From Psychroserpens sp. (GTDB lineage: Bacteria; Bacteroidota; Bacteroidia; Flavobacteriales; Flavobacteriaceae): a DNA stretch of 64,000 nt. The stretch lies in NCBI GenBank assembly GCA_017643165.1, contig JAEPNY010000003.1:62001-126000 (forward strand), in the 5' to 3' direction. The notes beneath the pieces are model-generated. The model made no database searches, had not been told where the DNA came from, and worked only from the letters and a program-made list of their open reading frames with translations. Made by a program: the position numbers and the translations under genes. Below, piece after piece: positions 38,168 to 48,300 of this stretch (position 1 is its first letter; every line of letters starts with the position of its first letter).

Positions 38168-39751
38168 ATGAGAACAAAATATACAACCGTATTGATCATG
38201 TTATTCTGTTTCACATGGAGTGTGACAGCACAACAGAAATTAACAAAAATGTCGAAATCGATCGACGTTTCAAAAGATGTCAAAATTGATTTGAATACCA
38301 GTTATGTGCAAATTGAAGTTGATACATGGAATAAAAATACTTTAGAAATTGAGGCCTATATCGAAGGTGAGAAATTATCTAAGGAAGAATTAGAATCGGC
38401 GTTAAAACGTTGGAACCTTAAAGTAGATGGATCTGGTGATTATGTGAAGATTTCTTCTGAAGGAGGACTTCATAGTTCATGGGAAGACTTAGGAGATATT
38501 AGAATAGAGCTTGAGTCTTTGGAAGCCTTAAAGGCCTTAGAAGTTTTAGGCGAAATTGACTTGCAAGATCTTCCTGAGATGCCAGAGATGCCTGAAATGC
38601 CAGAGATGCCAGAAATAGCTAGGTTTGAGATGCCAGAGATGCCAGAAATGCCTGAATTACCAGAATTGCCTGAGCTTCCAGAAGGGATTACAAATGTGAG
38701 TTTCGATACCGAAGCTTATAATAAAGATGGTGAAGCTTATCTTGAAAAATGGAGTAAGGAGTATGAGAAAAAATTTGGTAAAGAGTATCAAGAGCGTATG
38801 AAAGATTGGGGTAGAGCAATGGCTAAAGTAGATTTTTCAGATTATGAAGAACGAATGGAAAGATGGGGAGAAAAGTTTGGAAAGAAATTCGAAAAACAGT
38901 TTGGTGAAGATTACGCTAAGAAGATGGAAGCCTGGGGTGAAGAATTTGGAAAACAGTTTGACGAAAAATGGGCTAAAGAAATGGAAGTCTGGGGAGAGCG
39001 TTTTGGAAGAGAAATGGAAAAACGAGGTGCCGAACTTGAGAAACGTATGGCAGAGCGTGAAAAGGAAATGGAGAAACGTCAGGTTGAGATGGAAAAACGT
39101 CTTCACGAACGCGAGAAAATGCAAGAAAAGCGACGCGAAAAACTGGCAAGACGTTATGAATTAAGACGTGATAAAGTTAAAAAGACCATTAAGATTAAAA
39201 TGCCTAAAAAAGCTAAATTAAATTTGAATGTTAGACATGGCGAACTTAAAATGGCCTCAGTAATAAACAACCTAAGAGGAGATATATCACACGCTGCATT
39301 TGTAGCAAATCACATTGATGGAAGCGAGACTTCCATCAATGTGGCTTATTCACCAGTTGATATTACAACGTGGAGTTTGGGTGAGCTCAACCTTAAGTAT
39401 GTTAAAGATGCTCAGGTAGAAACTGTTGAGCGTATGGTACTAAATAGTAATTCATCCGATATTATTTTAGGAACTATAAATAACAATGCGATTATTGACG
39501 GAAGTTTTGGCGAATTAACGATTACAAGAGTCGCCGATACATTCAATAATATGAATATCATTCTTGAAAATAGTGAAGCTTTAATCGCCTTACCGAAATC
39601 TGACTTTACAGTTTATTTCAAAGGGAAACGATCGAAGTTAAATAATGAACTAACGTCACAGAAAACAATTGAGAACTTTCCTAATGATAAGAATTCAGGA
39701 AAATCGATTGTAATTAATAGTAAGTTTAGTGATGTTGTTTTAAAGAACTAA
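38168..39751 (+). CDS. DUF4097-like secreted protein with PEM repeats and a charged coiled-coil insert
   Basis: This 527-residue protein has a signal peptide (to VTAQ, about residue 21) and a beta-rich N-terminal part (about 22-115; VKIDLNTSYVQIEVDTWNKNTLEIEAY). A Pro-Glu-Met tripeptide tract follows at about 136-172. Next come repeats of about 20 residues built on WGEKFGKKFEKQFGEDYAKKM (about 195-290) and a long Glu/Arg/Lys helix. The C-terminal beta part (about 345-527) resembles DUF4097/adhesin-like beta-helix strands. The charged middle is an insertion between two beta-rich halves. It follows the ECF/anti-sigma pair and is probably its envelope-stress target or sensor. Confidence 0.75.
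   Translation: MRTKYTTVLIMLFCFTWSVTAQQKLTKMSKSIDVSKDVKIDLNTSYVQIEVDTWNKNTLEIEAYIEGEKLSKEELESALKRWNLKVDGSGDYVKISSEGGLHSSWEDLGDIRIELESLEALKALEVLGEIDLQDLPEMPEMPEMPEMPEIARFEMPEMPEMPELPELPELPEGITNVSFDTEAYNKDGEAYLEKWSKEYEKKFGKEYQERMKDWGRAMAKVDFSDYEERMERWGEKFGKKFEKQFGEDYAKKMEAWGEEFGKQFDEKWAKEMEVWGERFGREMEKRGAELEKRMAEREKEMEKRQVEMEKRLHEREKMQEKRREKLARRYELRRDKVKKTIKIKMPKKAKLNLNVRHGELKMASVINNLRGDISHAAFVANHIDGSETSINVAYSPVDITTWSLGELNLKYVKDAQVETVERMVLNSNSSDIILGTINNNAIIDGSFGELTITRVADTFNNMNIILENSEALIALPKSDFTVYFKGKRSKLNNELTSQKTIENFPNDKNSGKSIVINSKFSDVVLKN
38573..38684 (+). repeat. In-frame 9-bp tandem repeat encoding Pro-Glu-Met/Leu
   Basis: Imperfect copies of CCAGAGATG/CCTGAAATG encode about 12 PEM or PEL tripeptides, interrupted once by Ile-Ala-Arg-Phe-Glu-Met. 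Because the unit is 9 bp, copy-number change would keep the reading frame. Confidence 0.85.
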
Positions 39752-39795
39752 TTAAAAGCTGTATTTTTATATGAGATAAAATTACTATTTACATC

Positions 39796-41301
39796 ATGAG
39801 ACTACTCCAACGATTTGCATTAGTATACCTGTTCTTGGTATGCTTTTTTTCTTGTAAGACTGATACAAATAACGAAACCGAAGTCAATTCTGCTGAAAAA
39901 TACGAAGCTTTCGTAAAAGCAATGGATGAACAAGGTATAGCTACTGGGAATTTGTTAGTTTACAAAGACGGCGAAGTGATTTTTAGAAGTGCTCATGGTT
40001 TAAGGTCTATTGACCCTTTAGATTCCTTAGATTTAAACTCACAATTCAGATTGGCCTCTGTTAGTAAGCAATTTACTGGGATGGCTATCATGAAATTAAA
40101 AGAAAAAGGTAAGATAGACTATGATCAAAAGGTAAATTCAATACTTTCAGACTTTCCTTATGATAATATTACTGTACGTCATTTACTTCACCATACATCA
40201 GGACTTACAGATTACGAGCGTATAATCGCAGATCACTTTGATCGAGAAGATCCTAATAAACAATATATACTGGGTAATAATGAAATCTTAGATGTGTTTT
40301 ATAGGGTGGATCCTGATCTAGATTTTCAACCGGGAGAGCGTTGGGAATATAGTAACACGGGTTATTTAGTTCTCGCAACTATCGTTGAGACAGTATCAGG
40401 ACAACATTTTAGAGATTTCCTTAAGGAACAGATTTTCGATCCAGTTGGAATGACAAATACTACCTTATATCAGTATCAAATTGAAGCCGATCCAAATATG
40501 CCGAATCGTGTTTACGGATATCGAACAGCACTTAATCAGAAAGATCTCATTTCGAATGATTATGATATTGTTAATGATGTGCGAGGTGATGGTGGTATTT
40601 TTTCCACTTTAGATGATCTTTATAAATGGAATATGGCACTGGCAAACCACACGATTATTCCAAAGTCGTATTTAGATGAAGCCTGGACGACAGGTAAAAC
40701 CAATGGTGGTGAAAATACAAGTTATGGTTTTGGTTGGTTTTTAGATTATGATCCAGGGAATCCTGTGGTTGTTAATCATTCTGGAGGATGGGTCGGTTTT
40801 GCTACATTTCTTCAAAATGAAGTCGATAAGAAAAATGGTTTTGTAATACTTACTAATAACTCTAGTGAATATGTAGGAGCGATTTTCAGAAATCTGTTCG
40901 CGCTGTCTTCTGGTGAAGATTTTGAACTTCCAAAAAAATCAATTCGTACAGCACTAGCGAAGAAAATTTTCAATGAAGACATTTCATCTGCTTTAGCCTA
41001 TTATACCGAAGTCAAATTAAATAACCCTGATGACTTTAATTTTGATGAAGCTGAGCTCAACATACTGGGCTATAATTTAATGAATGATGAGCGCTTAGAT
41101 GACGCCCTTGAAATATTCAAACTAAATATGGAACAATTCCCAGAATCTGCAAACCCATATGACAGTTACGGTGATGCCTTATTAGCAAAAGGAGATACAC
41201 TTCAGGCACTGGAAAACTTTAAAAAATGCTTTAGTATGGACAGTACCTTGATCTATTCTAAGGATAAGATCGATGCGTTAGAAGCCATCTTCACTAGATA
41301 A
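39796..41301 (+). CDS. Serine hydrolase (beta-lactamase family) lipoprotein with C-terminal TPR
   Basis: This 501-residue lipoprotein has lipobox CFFSC near residue 20. The class C-type serine hydrolase domain has SxxK (SVSK, about 93-96), YSNTGY (about 183-188) and HSGGWVGF near 330. Residues from about 390 to the C-terminus form TPR-like helices (DALEIFKLNMEQFPESANPYDSYGDALLAKGD). This hydrolase-TPR layout occurs in Bacteroidota; the substrate is not known. Confidence 0.88.
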   Translation: MRLLQRFALVYLFLVCFFSCKTDTNNETEVNSAEKYEAFVKAMDEQGIATGNLLVYKDGEVIFRSAHGLRSIDPLDSLDLNSQFRLASVSKQFTGMAIMKLKEKGKIDYDQKVNSILSDFPYDNITVRHLLHHTSGLTDYERIIADHFDREDPNKQYILGNNEILDVFYRVDPDLDFQPGERWEYSNTGYLVLATIVETVSGQHFRDFLKEQIFDPVGMTNTTLYQYQIEADPNMPNRVYGYRTALNQKDLISNDYDIVNDVRGDGGIFSTLDDLYKWNMALANHTIIPKSYLDEAWTTGKTNGGENTSYGFGWFLDYDPGNPVVVNHSGGWVGFATFLQNEVDKKNGFVILTNNSSEYVGAIFRNLFALSSGEDFELPKKSIRTALAKKIFNEDISSALAYYTEVKLNNPDDFNFDEAELNILGYNLMNDERLDDALEIFKLNMEQFPESANPYDSYGDALLAKGDTLQALENFKKCFSMDSTLIYSKDKIDALEAIFTR

Positions 41302-41312
41302 GAAATTTTGCA

Positions 41313-41996
41313 ATGAATGCATTAGAAAACGAACTACTGGTATCGCCTCGATGCTATGTTCTGGATAATAGAATTGCAATCAATGACTATGTCGCTTTAG
41401 ACTTGTCAAAATCAAATCAATCTTTAGAAGATGTCGATGTTTCATCTTCTGAGAGACTCGGAAATTTCATTAATGCTCACATTGCAAGGCATAACGCAAA
41501 AGTGGCGTGTGGTGGCTACCTTGAAACACGCGGTATTTATGAGCGTAGTAATTATTTTAATAACACCGATCCTTACGATGAACGTAACATACATTTGGGA
41601 TTAGATCTTTGGATTCAAGCCGAAACACCAATCTTCACACCATTAGACGGTATTGTGCACAGCTACAAGAATAATACGAATTATGGCGATTATGGTCCAA
41701 CAATTATTTTAGAGCACAATCTTAACGATGTGAAATTCTACACACTTTATGGGCATCTGAGTTTAGAATCATTAGAGGGCCTCACTATTGGCAAAATATT
41801 TGAAAAAGGTGAACAGATTGCGACACTTGGTGACGCTAGCGTGAATGGTGATTATGCACCGCACTTACACTTTCAAATCATAAATGACTTACAAGATTAT
41901 CAAGGTGATTATCCTGGTGTTACCTCTAGTAGAGACATCGAATTTTATCGCTCTAATTGTCCAGATCCTAATCTGTTACTTAAAATAAACCTTTAA
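41313..41996 (+). CDS. M23-family peptidase, probably cytoplasmic or non-classically exported
   Basis: This 227-residue protein has a LytM/M23 fold. Zinc ligands are in NIHLGLDLWI (HxxxD near residue 92), and the second motif HLHFQ is near residue 188; TLYGHL lies between them. Family members cut peptidoglycan cross-links. There is no evident signal peptide, unlike the other M23 gene at 44.5 kb. It follows the serine hydrolase by 11 bases and is probably cotranscribed with it. Confidence 0.85.
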   Translation: MNALENELLVSPRCYVLDNRIAINDYVALDLSKSNQSLEDVDVSSSERLGNFINAHIARHNAKVACGGYLETRGIYERSNYFNNTDPYDERNIHLGLDLWIQAETPIFTPLDGIVHSYKNNTNYGDYGPTIILEHNLNDVKFYTLYGHLSLESLEGLTIGKIFEKGEQIATLGDASVNGDYAPHLHFQIINDLQDYQGDYPGVTSSRDIEFYRSNCPDPNLLLKINL

Positions 41997-42029
41997 CAAA
42001 ACCTTAAATATTTACTCATAGTATAGCCG

Positions 42030-42037
42030 TATTTTTG
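42030..42037 (+). promoter_or_regulatory. -7 box for the UbiA-family gene
   Basis: TATTTTTG matches TAnnTTTG and ends 7 bases before the ATG at 42045, giving a very short leader. Confidence 0.5.
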
Positions 42038-42044
42038 CAATGCT

Positions 42045-42899
42045 ATGAAATTGTCACTAAAAGAAGTCTTTTATCTCTCCAGACCTCGTTTTTGGATGTA
42101 TGTATTGGGTACATTTCTTGTTGGAATGATCGCTGCTGGAAATCCTTTTGAACATGGTCCTTTGACGACCATTTTACTCCTATCTTTTAGCGTATTCTTT
42201 TCGTTACCAGCAAATGTTTTAATATATGGTGTAAACGATATTTACGATTATCAAACCGATATTCACAATGAAAAGAAACTTGCATATGAAAGCATACTAC
42301 AACCAAATAAGCATAGAAACTTATGGGTTATTACTAGTCTGTTGATTTTACCATTTTTACTATTATTTATTTGGTCTAATACACCCACGAAAATTGCACT
42401 CATGGTGTTTTTGTTCACAGGTATTTTTTATTCTGCGACTCCAATTCGCGCTAAAAGTAAACCGCCATTAGATGTATTATTTTCCTCAATAATTTATGTG
42501 TCGCCAGCAGTGGTTGGCTATTTTGTGACGGGACAAACGAATATAGAGTGGCTGGCCGTAGTAGGAGGACTGATTTGGGCTTTCGCTATGCAAACCTATT
42601 CGGCCGTTCCTGATATCGACGCCGATCAAAAAGCAGGTGTTCATACCCTTGCTACACTATTTGGTGAGAAAAAAGCATTGTGGTTTTGTCTGGTTTGCTA
42701 TCTGTTATCAGCTTCAATAGGGTTTTATTATCTCGGACCTATAGCGGTTGTTTTTGGCGTTGTCTATTTAGCTATGGTTTTGCTTAGCATTTATAACACC
42801 AACAAACTGTTTAAATATTACACGTACTTTCCATTAATTAATGTAATTACTGGAGCTTTGCTTTTCTTTAATTTATTTTATCAGGAAGTTTTTGTCTAA
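42045..42899 (+). CDS. UbiA-family prenyltransferase, carotenoid-linked
   Basis: This 284-residue integral membrane prenyltransferase has about eight or nine helices. The two Asp-rich motifs are NDIYDYQTD (about 67-75) and DIDADQKAG (about 190-198). It converges with crtI with 3 bases between the stop codons. In related bacteria, UbiA-type genes beside phytoene desaturase encode lycopene elongases or carotenoid prenyltransferases, so a role in carotenoid modification is inferred. Menaquinone- or heme-type prenylation cannot be excluded. Confidence 0.82.
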   Translation: MKLSLKEVFYLSRPRFWMYVLGTFLVGMIAAGNPFEHGPLTTILLLSFSVFFSLPANVLIYGVNDIYDYQTDIHNEKKLAYESILQPNKHRNLWVITSLLILPFLLLFIWSNTPTKIALMVFLFTGIFYSATPIRAKSKPPLDVLFSSIIYVSPAVVGYFVTGQTNIEWLAVVGGLIWAFAMQTYSAVPDIDADQKAGVHTLATLFGEKKALWFCLVCYLLSASIGFYYLGPIAVVFGVVYLAMVLLSIYNTNKLFKYYTYFPLINVITGALLFFNLFYQEVFV

Positions 42900-42902
42900 T
42901 CC

Positions 42903-44408
42903 TTAAAGTGTACTTAAAGGTTTTGGTGTTTTGATCTTTTGAATACGTTTGTAGACCAATTCAGCAGAGATTAAACAAATTGGCATTCCAATTCCTGGGC
43001 TGGTTCCGGCGCCAACGTAGTATAAATTTTTCACTTTCTTGCTATAGTTTAAGGGACGTTTGAGCGTTTGTTTAAGCGTATGTGCCAAACCAAGAGCCGT
43101 GCCTTTATAGGCATTATAATCTCTTCGGAAATCATCACTCCAGAATGACCGTTCATATACGATATAGTCTTCAATATCGGGAAGTTCTAGATCGGTTTTT
43201 ATAAGATCTAGAATCTTTTGACGATAAACTGTCATGTCTTCTTCGGAGAGGGTTAAACCTGGTGGGATTGGTACTAATACAAATAAATTATCAGTCCCTT
43301 CTGGTGATAATTCTGGATCTGTTTCTGTAGGTTTACAGATGTAGTAACTAGGATCTTCAGGAAGCTGGGGCGTATCAAATAACTCCTTAAAATTTTGTTT
43401 CCAGTCTGAACCAAATCGAAGATTATGATGACTCAAAATATCCAATTCGCGATCTAATCCTAAATACATAATAAATGCACTCGGACTTAATACTGAGCGT
43501 TCCCAATATTTTTCAGGATAGGTCTGATAAGGTTTTTCGAGTAATCGTGTTTCAGTAAACCAAAGGTCCGCATTAGAGATAATCAAGTCAGCCTTTAGCA
43601 CATCTCCATTTTCGAGTTGCACGCCGCCGGCCTTTTTACCTTCAATGTTAATTTTAGATACTGCTGTATTCGTATGAAAAGAAGTACCATGTTTTTTATT
43701 GATACGTTCTAAGGCTTTTACAATTTCATAGATGCCACCTTTCGGATAATACACACCCATATTAAAGTCTATGGCATTCATAATATTATACATCGCAGGT
43801 GTTTTAGCTGGATCTGAGCCTAAGAACACCAGCGTGTATTCAAGAATCTTTTTAAGTCGATCACTCTCAAACCATTTGTTCAAATAAGACTGCATAGTTT
43901 GAAACGGATTGAGCTCAATACCTTTTTTGATCACTTTCCATTTTAAGAAATCTAAAGAAAATCCCAGATTGCGGTACATAAATGTTTCCTTTGCCATTTC
44001 GTATTGCTCACCAGATCGTTCTAAATATGCTTTAATCTTTGGTGTAACACCAGGTTCAAGCTGTTCGAATAATGGTAAATCTTTGTCTAGATCAGAATGA
44101 ATATCAACGATGGGAAGTTCTTTATCATTTGAAAAGAAAACACGATAGGAAGGTGAAAGTTTAATGAGCTCCAGATGGTCATTAATATCTTCTTCCAATA
44201 AGTTAAAATACTGTTCAAAAACGTCTGGCATTAAATACCAGGAAGGGCCCATATCAAATGTGTACCCTTCTGCTTCAAAGATATTTGCACGGCCTCCAAG
44301 ATTCGCATTCTTTTCTAAAACGGTAACCTCATATCCAGCTTTGGCAAGAAGTGCAGCAGAGCCTAATCCACCAATACCTGAACCTATAATGATAACTGAT
44401 TGTTTCAC
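42903..44408 (-). CDS. crtI: CrtI-type carotenoid (phytoene) desaturase
   Basis: This 501-residue FAD-dependent desaturase/isomerase has an N-terminal dinucleotide fold (SVIIIGSGIGGLGSAALLAKAGYEVTVLEKN) and LGGRANIFEAEGYTFDMGPSWYLMP. The C-terminal signature is NLYYVGAGTSPGIGMPICLISAELVYKRI. CrtI converts phytoene to lycopene or a related carotenoid. CrtD-type hydroxycarotenoid desaturase is the alternative. Phytoene synthase (crtB), normally adjacent, is absent, so this locus is incomplete or split. Confidence 0.88.
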   Translation of the reverse strand: MKQSVIIIGSGIGGLGSAALLAKAGYEVTVLEKNANLGGRANIFEAEGYTFDMGPSWYLMPDVFEQYFNLLEEDINDHLELIKLSPSYRVFFSNDKELPIVDIHSDLDKDLPLFEQLEPGVTPKIKAYLERSGEQYEMAKETFMYRNLGFSLDFLKWKVIKKGIELNPFQTMQSYLNKWFESDRLKKILEYTLVFLGSDPAKTPAMYNIMNAIDFNMGVYYPKGGIYEIVKALERINKKHGTSFHTNTAVSKINIEGKKAGGVQLENGDVLKADLIISNADLWFTETRLLEKPYQTYPEKYWERSVLSPSAFIMYLGLDRELDILSHHNLRFGSDWKQNFKELFDTPQLPEDPSYYICKPTETDPELSPEGTDNLFVLVPIPPGLTLSEEDMTVYRQKILDLIKTDLELPDIEDYIVYERSFWSDDFRRDYNAYKGTALGLAHTLKQTLKRPLNYSKKVKNLYYVGAGTSPGIGMPICLISAELVYKRIQKIKTPKPLSTL

Positions 44409-44413
44409 TTTTG

Positions 44414-44421
44414 CAAAAATA
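44414..44421 (-). promoter_or_regulatory. -7 box immediately before crtI
   Basis: The reverse strand reads TATTTTTG, 5 bases before the crtI ATG at 44408, so crtI should be almost leaderless. Confidence 0.55.
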
Positions 44422-44496
44422 CGGAAGGTTATAGGAGGACTATATTTATTTAAGAAGGAATTAAGAAAGAAATTAGCGTATCTGTCGATACTCGAA

Positions 44497-45294
44497 TTAT
44501 TTCTTTACCCAAACTCCAGAGCGCTTTCCAATCTTTTTGTTTGCTTTAAATCGAATAGGAATGGCATCTCTAAAGTTTCGAACTACAAAATGTAAATGTG
44601 GTGTAGTCGTAAAACCTGTATATCCAGAAATGCCGATATTCTGTCCTGCTTCCACCAAATCGCCAACGTCAACGAGTGCACCGTCTTTGTCAAGATGGAC
44701 ATAAAAAGCCAAGGTGCCATCATCATGATAGATAACCACTTGATTGGCTTTATCGCGATAATCCCGTCCGCCACGTTCTGTAAAATGCTCAATAGCACTC
44801 ACTACACGGCCAGAGCGCGCCGCTACAATAGTATCGCCTATTGCTATTTTAAAATCTATAGCAAATCTCGACTGGTCGCTCGAGTGGCTAAACTTTCCGT
44901 TAAATCCTTGTATGATCTTGTATCGTTTTCCTGTCTGAAATGGGAGTTCGTATAATACATCTTCAACTTCAGAATCCTCCAATTGTTTTCCATAAGACAC
45001 TGAAGAACTAAAATGATCACTGGTTTCAAAATCGGGATCTGCATCAATAAACGACTTTGGTATTTCAATAACTCCGATTATAGAGTCTGTTGGCGAACAA
45101 ACAATTGGTGCACTAGGAAGTAAAAGATCCAACGTAGATTTTTTACTTACTGTTAATGTTACTGGGATAGGCAGTTTATTGTAAAACGTATAGCTAACTA
45201 GACTATCATTTTCAGATTTTGTGTAACCAAAATCCTGTGCTTGCATTCCTTGAAGAACAAGTAAGCTCAGAATTAAAGTATAAAACCGAAACAT
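44497..45294 (-). CDS. Secreted M23-family peptidase
   Basis: This 265-residue protein has a signal peptide (MFRFYTLILSLLVLQGMQAQ) and a LytM-type M23 domain (FSHSSDQSRFAIDFKIAIGDTI, ARSGRVVSA, YVHLDKDGALV, TTPHLHFVV). The first His stands eight residues before AIDF, the arrangement usual for the longer M23 subfamily. It probably trims peptidoglycan in the periplasm. It starts 14 bases after the secA stop and is probably in the secA transcript. Confidence 0.88.
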   Translation of the reverse strand: MFRFYTLILSLLVLQGMQAQDFGYTKSENDSLVSYTFYNKLPIPVTLTVSKKSTLDLLLPSAPIVCSPTDSIIGVIEIPKSFIDADPDFETSDHFSSSVSYGKQLEDSEVEDVLYELPFQTGKRYKIIQGFNGKFSHSSDQSRFAIDFKIAIGDTIVAARSGRVVSAIEHFTERGGRDYRDKANQVVIYHDDGTLAFYVHLDKDGALVDVGDLVEAGQNIGISGYTGFTTTPHLHFVVRNFRDAIPIRFKANKKIGKRSGVWVKK

Positions 45295-45308
45295 AGTGAT
45301 TTACTTAA

Positions 45309-48300
45309 TTAATCTTCGACCAAAACCCATTCACCTTTAGCGATCAATGGTTCAGCCTGCTTATACTTAACGACTTTATTCTCACCACTCATAACGTGTT
45401 TAATTGTAACACGATCATTACGACCAATTTTTGGTTTGTCACGAACAATGGTTTCAACAACCTCAGGCTGACGTTGCGTATTACCTGCAGCTCTATTCTG
45501 TGCGGCACGTTCATCCATATTTGGAATTTCGTCTTTCTGAGTTTGAAGCTTCTCACGTTTACGCGCTTTGGCTTCTTGAATTGTATTTTGAGTTTCTGTA
45601 GGTAATTCTCCTTTGAATAAGAATGAAATGACATCTTTATTCACTTGATCAATCATTTCTTTGAATAATTCGAACGCCTCGAACTTATAAATCAATAATG
45701 GATCTTTTTGCTCGTGAACCGCAAGTTGTACAGATTGCTTCAATTCATCCATTTTACGTAAATGTGTTTTCCATGAATCATCTACGATTGCAAGTGTAAT
45801 GTTCTTTTCAAAATCATTAATTAACTGCGTACCTTTTGATTCATAAGCTTTTTCTAAATCTGTAACCACCTGAAGGTTCTTAACGCCATCAGTAAATGGA
45901 ACAACGATACGCTTAAAACGATCACGCTGATTTTCATAAACACTCTCAATTACTGGATACGCAAGTTCCGCATTGCGCTGCATTTTCTCACGGTAATGAT
46001 CAAATGCTGCTTTATATACTTTTCCTGCAATATCTTGGAATGATAGTTTCTCAAATTCTGCTTCTGCAATAGGTGAACTCATTGAGAAATATCGGATAAG
46101 TTCGAATTCGAAATTCTTAAAATCATTCGCAGCTTTATTGCTTTCAGCAATGCCTTCAGAAGTATCATAGATCATATTAGCGAGATCAACGCGAAGGCGA
46201 TCTCCTTCAATGGCGTGACGACGTCTTTTATAGACAACCTCACGTTGCGCGTTCATCACATCATCATACTCTAATAATCGTTTACGTACACCAAATTGAT
46301 TTTCCTCGACTTTCTTTTGAGCACGTTCGATAGATTTAGAAATCATTGAATGTTGAATAACTTCACCTTCTTTTAACCCCATTCTATCCATCATTTTGGC
46401 AATACGTTCGCTACCAAATAAACGCATTAAATTGTCTTCGAGTGATACATAGAATTGAGAACTACCAGGATCTCCTTGACGACCAGCACGACCACGCAAC
46501 TGTCGGTCAACACGTCGAGAATCATGACGTTCCGTACCAATAATTGCTAATCCGCCTGCTTCTTTTACAGCATCGGTCAATTTAATGTCGGTACCACGAC
46601 CAGCCATGTTTGTTGCAATGGTAACCTGACCAGGTTGACCAGCTTCTGCTACAATATCTGCTTCTTTTTTGTGCAATTTTGCATTAAGTACATTATGAGG
46701 AATTTTACGAATGCTAAGCATTTTACCTAATAATTCTGAAATCTCTACCGATGTCGTACCAATTAATACTGGTCGACCTGCTCGAGAGAGGTTAGTCACC
46801 TCATCGATCACGGCATTATACTTCTCACGTTTGGTTTTGTATACTAAATCCTCACGATCATCTCTAGCAATAGGTCTATTCGTTGGAATCTCAACAACGT
46901 CTAATTTATATATTTCCCAGAATTCACCAGCTTCGGTAACGGCAGTACCAGTCATACCTGAAAGCTTGCGATACATTCTAAAATAGTTCTGAAGTGTGAT
47001 CGTAGCAAACGTCTGTGTGGCATCTTCAATTTTCACATTTTCTTTGGCCTCGATAGCTTGATGTAAACCATCACTATAGCGTCGACCATCCATGATACGT
47101 CCAGTTTGTTCGTCAACAATCATTACTTTATTGTCAATTACAACATACTGGATGTCTTTTTCAAAAAGAGCATATGCTTTTAATAACTGATTTAACGTGT
47201 GTATACGTTCAGATTTTACACCGAAATCTCTAAATAAATCTTCTTTTTCTGCGGCTTCCTCTTCTTTAGAAAGTCCTTTAGCTTCAATTTTCGCAATTTC
47301 GAGTCCGATTTCTGGCATTACGAAAAAATCAGGGTTTTCTTTACCCGATAAGAACTCAACACCTTTATCTGTAAGTTCTACTTGATTGTTCTTTTCTTCG
47401 ATAACGTAATAGAGTTCAGCATCAATCTTCGGCATCTCTCTATTGTTGTCTTGCATGTAGAAGTTTTCGGTCTTTTGTAATAACTGCTTTACACCTTCTT
47501 CACTTAAGAACTTGATCAAGGCTTTATTCTTCGGAATACCTCTATATGCACGTAATAATTGGAAACCACCTTCCTTGGTGTCACCTGCAGCAATTAATTT
47601 TTTAGCTTCGGCTAACACGCCAGTTAAATATTTACGTTGAACCGATACAATATCATCCACCTTTGGTTTTAGTTCAATAAATTCATGACGATCACCTTGA
47701 GGAATTGGTCCAGAAATAATCAATGGCGTCCTTGCATCATCCACTAATACTGAATCCACCTCATCGACAATGGCATAGTGATGTGGACGTTGAACAAGAT
47801 CATCAGGAGAGTGCGCCATGTTATCTCTTAGGTAATCAAACCCAAATTCATTATTTGTTCCGTATGTAATATCTGCTTGGTACGCTTTACGTCTAGCATC
47901 CGAATTAGGTTGATGATAATCTATACAATCAACGCTTAATCCATGAAATTCGAAAATAGGAGCCATCCAAGCGCTATCACGTTTTGCTAGATAGTCATTT
48001 ACCGTAACTAAGTGAACACCTTTGCCAGCTAATGCATTAAGATAAACGGGTAAGGTTGCTACTAAGGTTTTACCTTCACCAGTTTGCATTTCAGCAATTT
48101 TTCCTTGGTGCAATGCCGAACCTCCAATAAGCTGGACATCATAATGGATCATATCCCAAACAATGGCTTTACCGGCAGCATCCCACGAATTTGACCAAAC
48201 GGCTTTATCATCTTTTAAGGTAACGTAGTCTTTATCTCCTGAAACGATACGATCAAATTCGTTCGCTTCAACTGTGATTTCCTCATTATTTACAAAACGT

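Noticed and set aside
38573-38684. Possible CRISPR-like or minisatellite array
   Set aside because: Units are 9 bp, contiguous, in frame and encode Pro-Glu-Met inside a real gene; there are no spacers.
38837-39164. Overlapping frames on both strands within the coiled-coil repeat region
   Set aside because: The repetitive Lys/Glu/Phe codons of the real gene create long open frames in other phases; their products are low-complexity and unlike any family.
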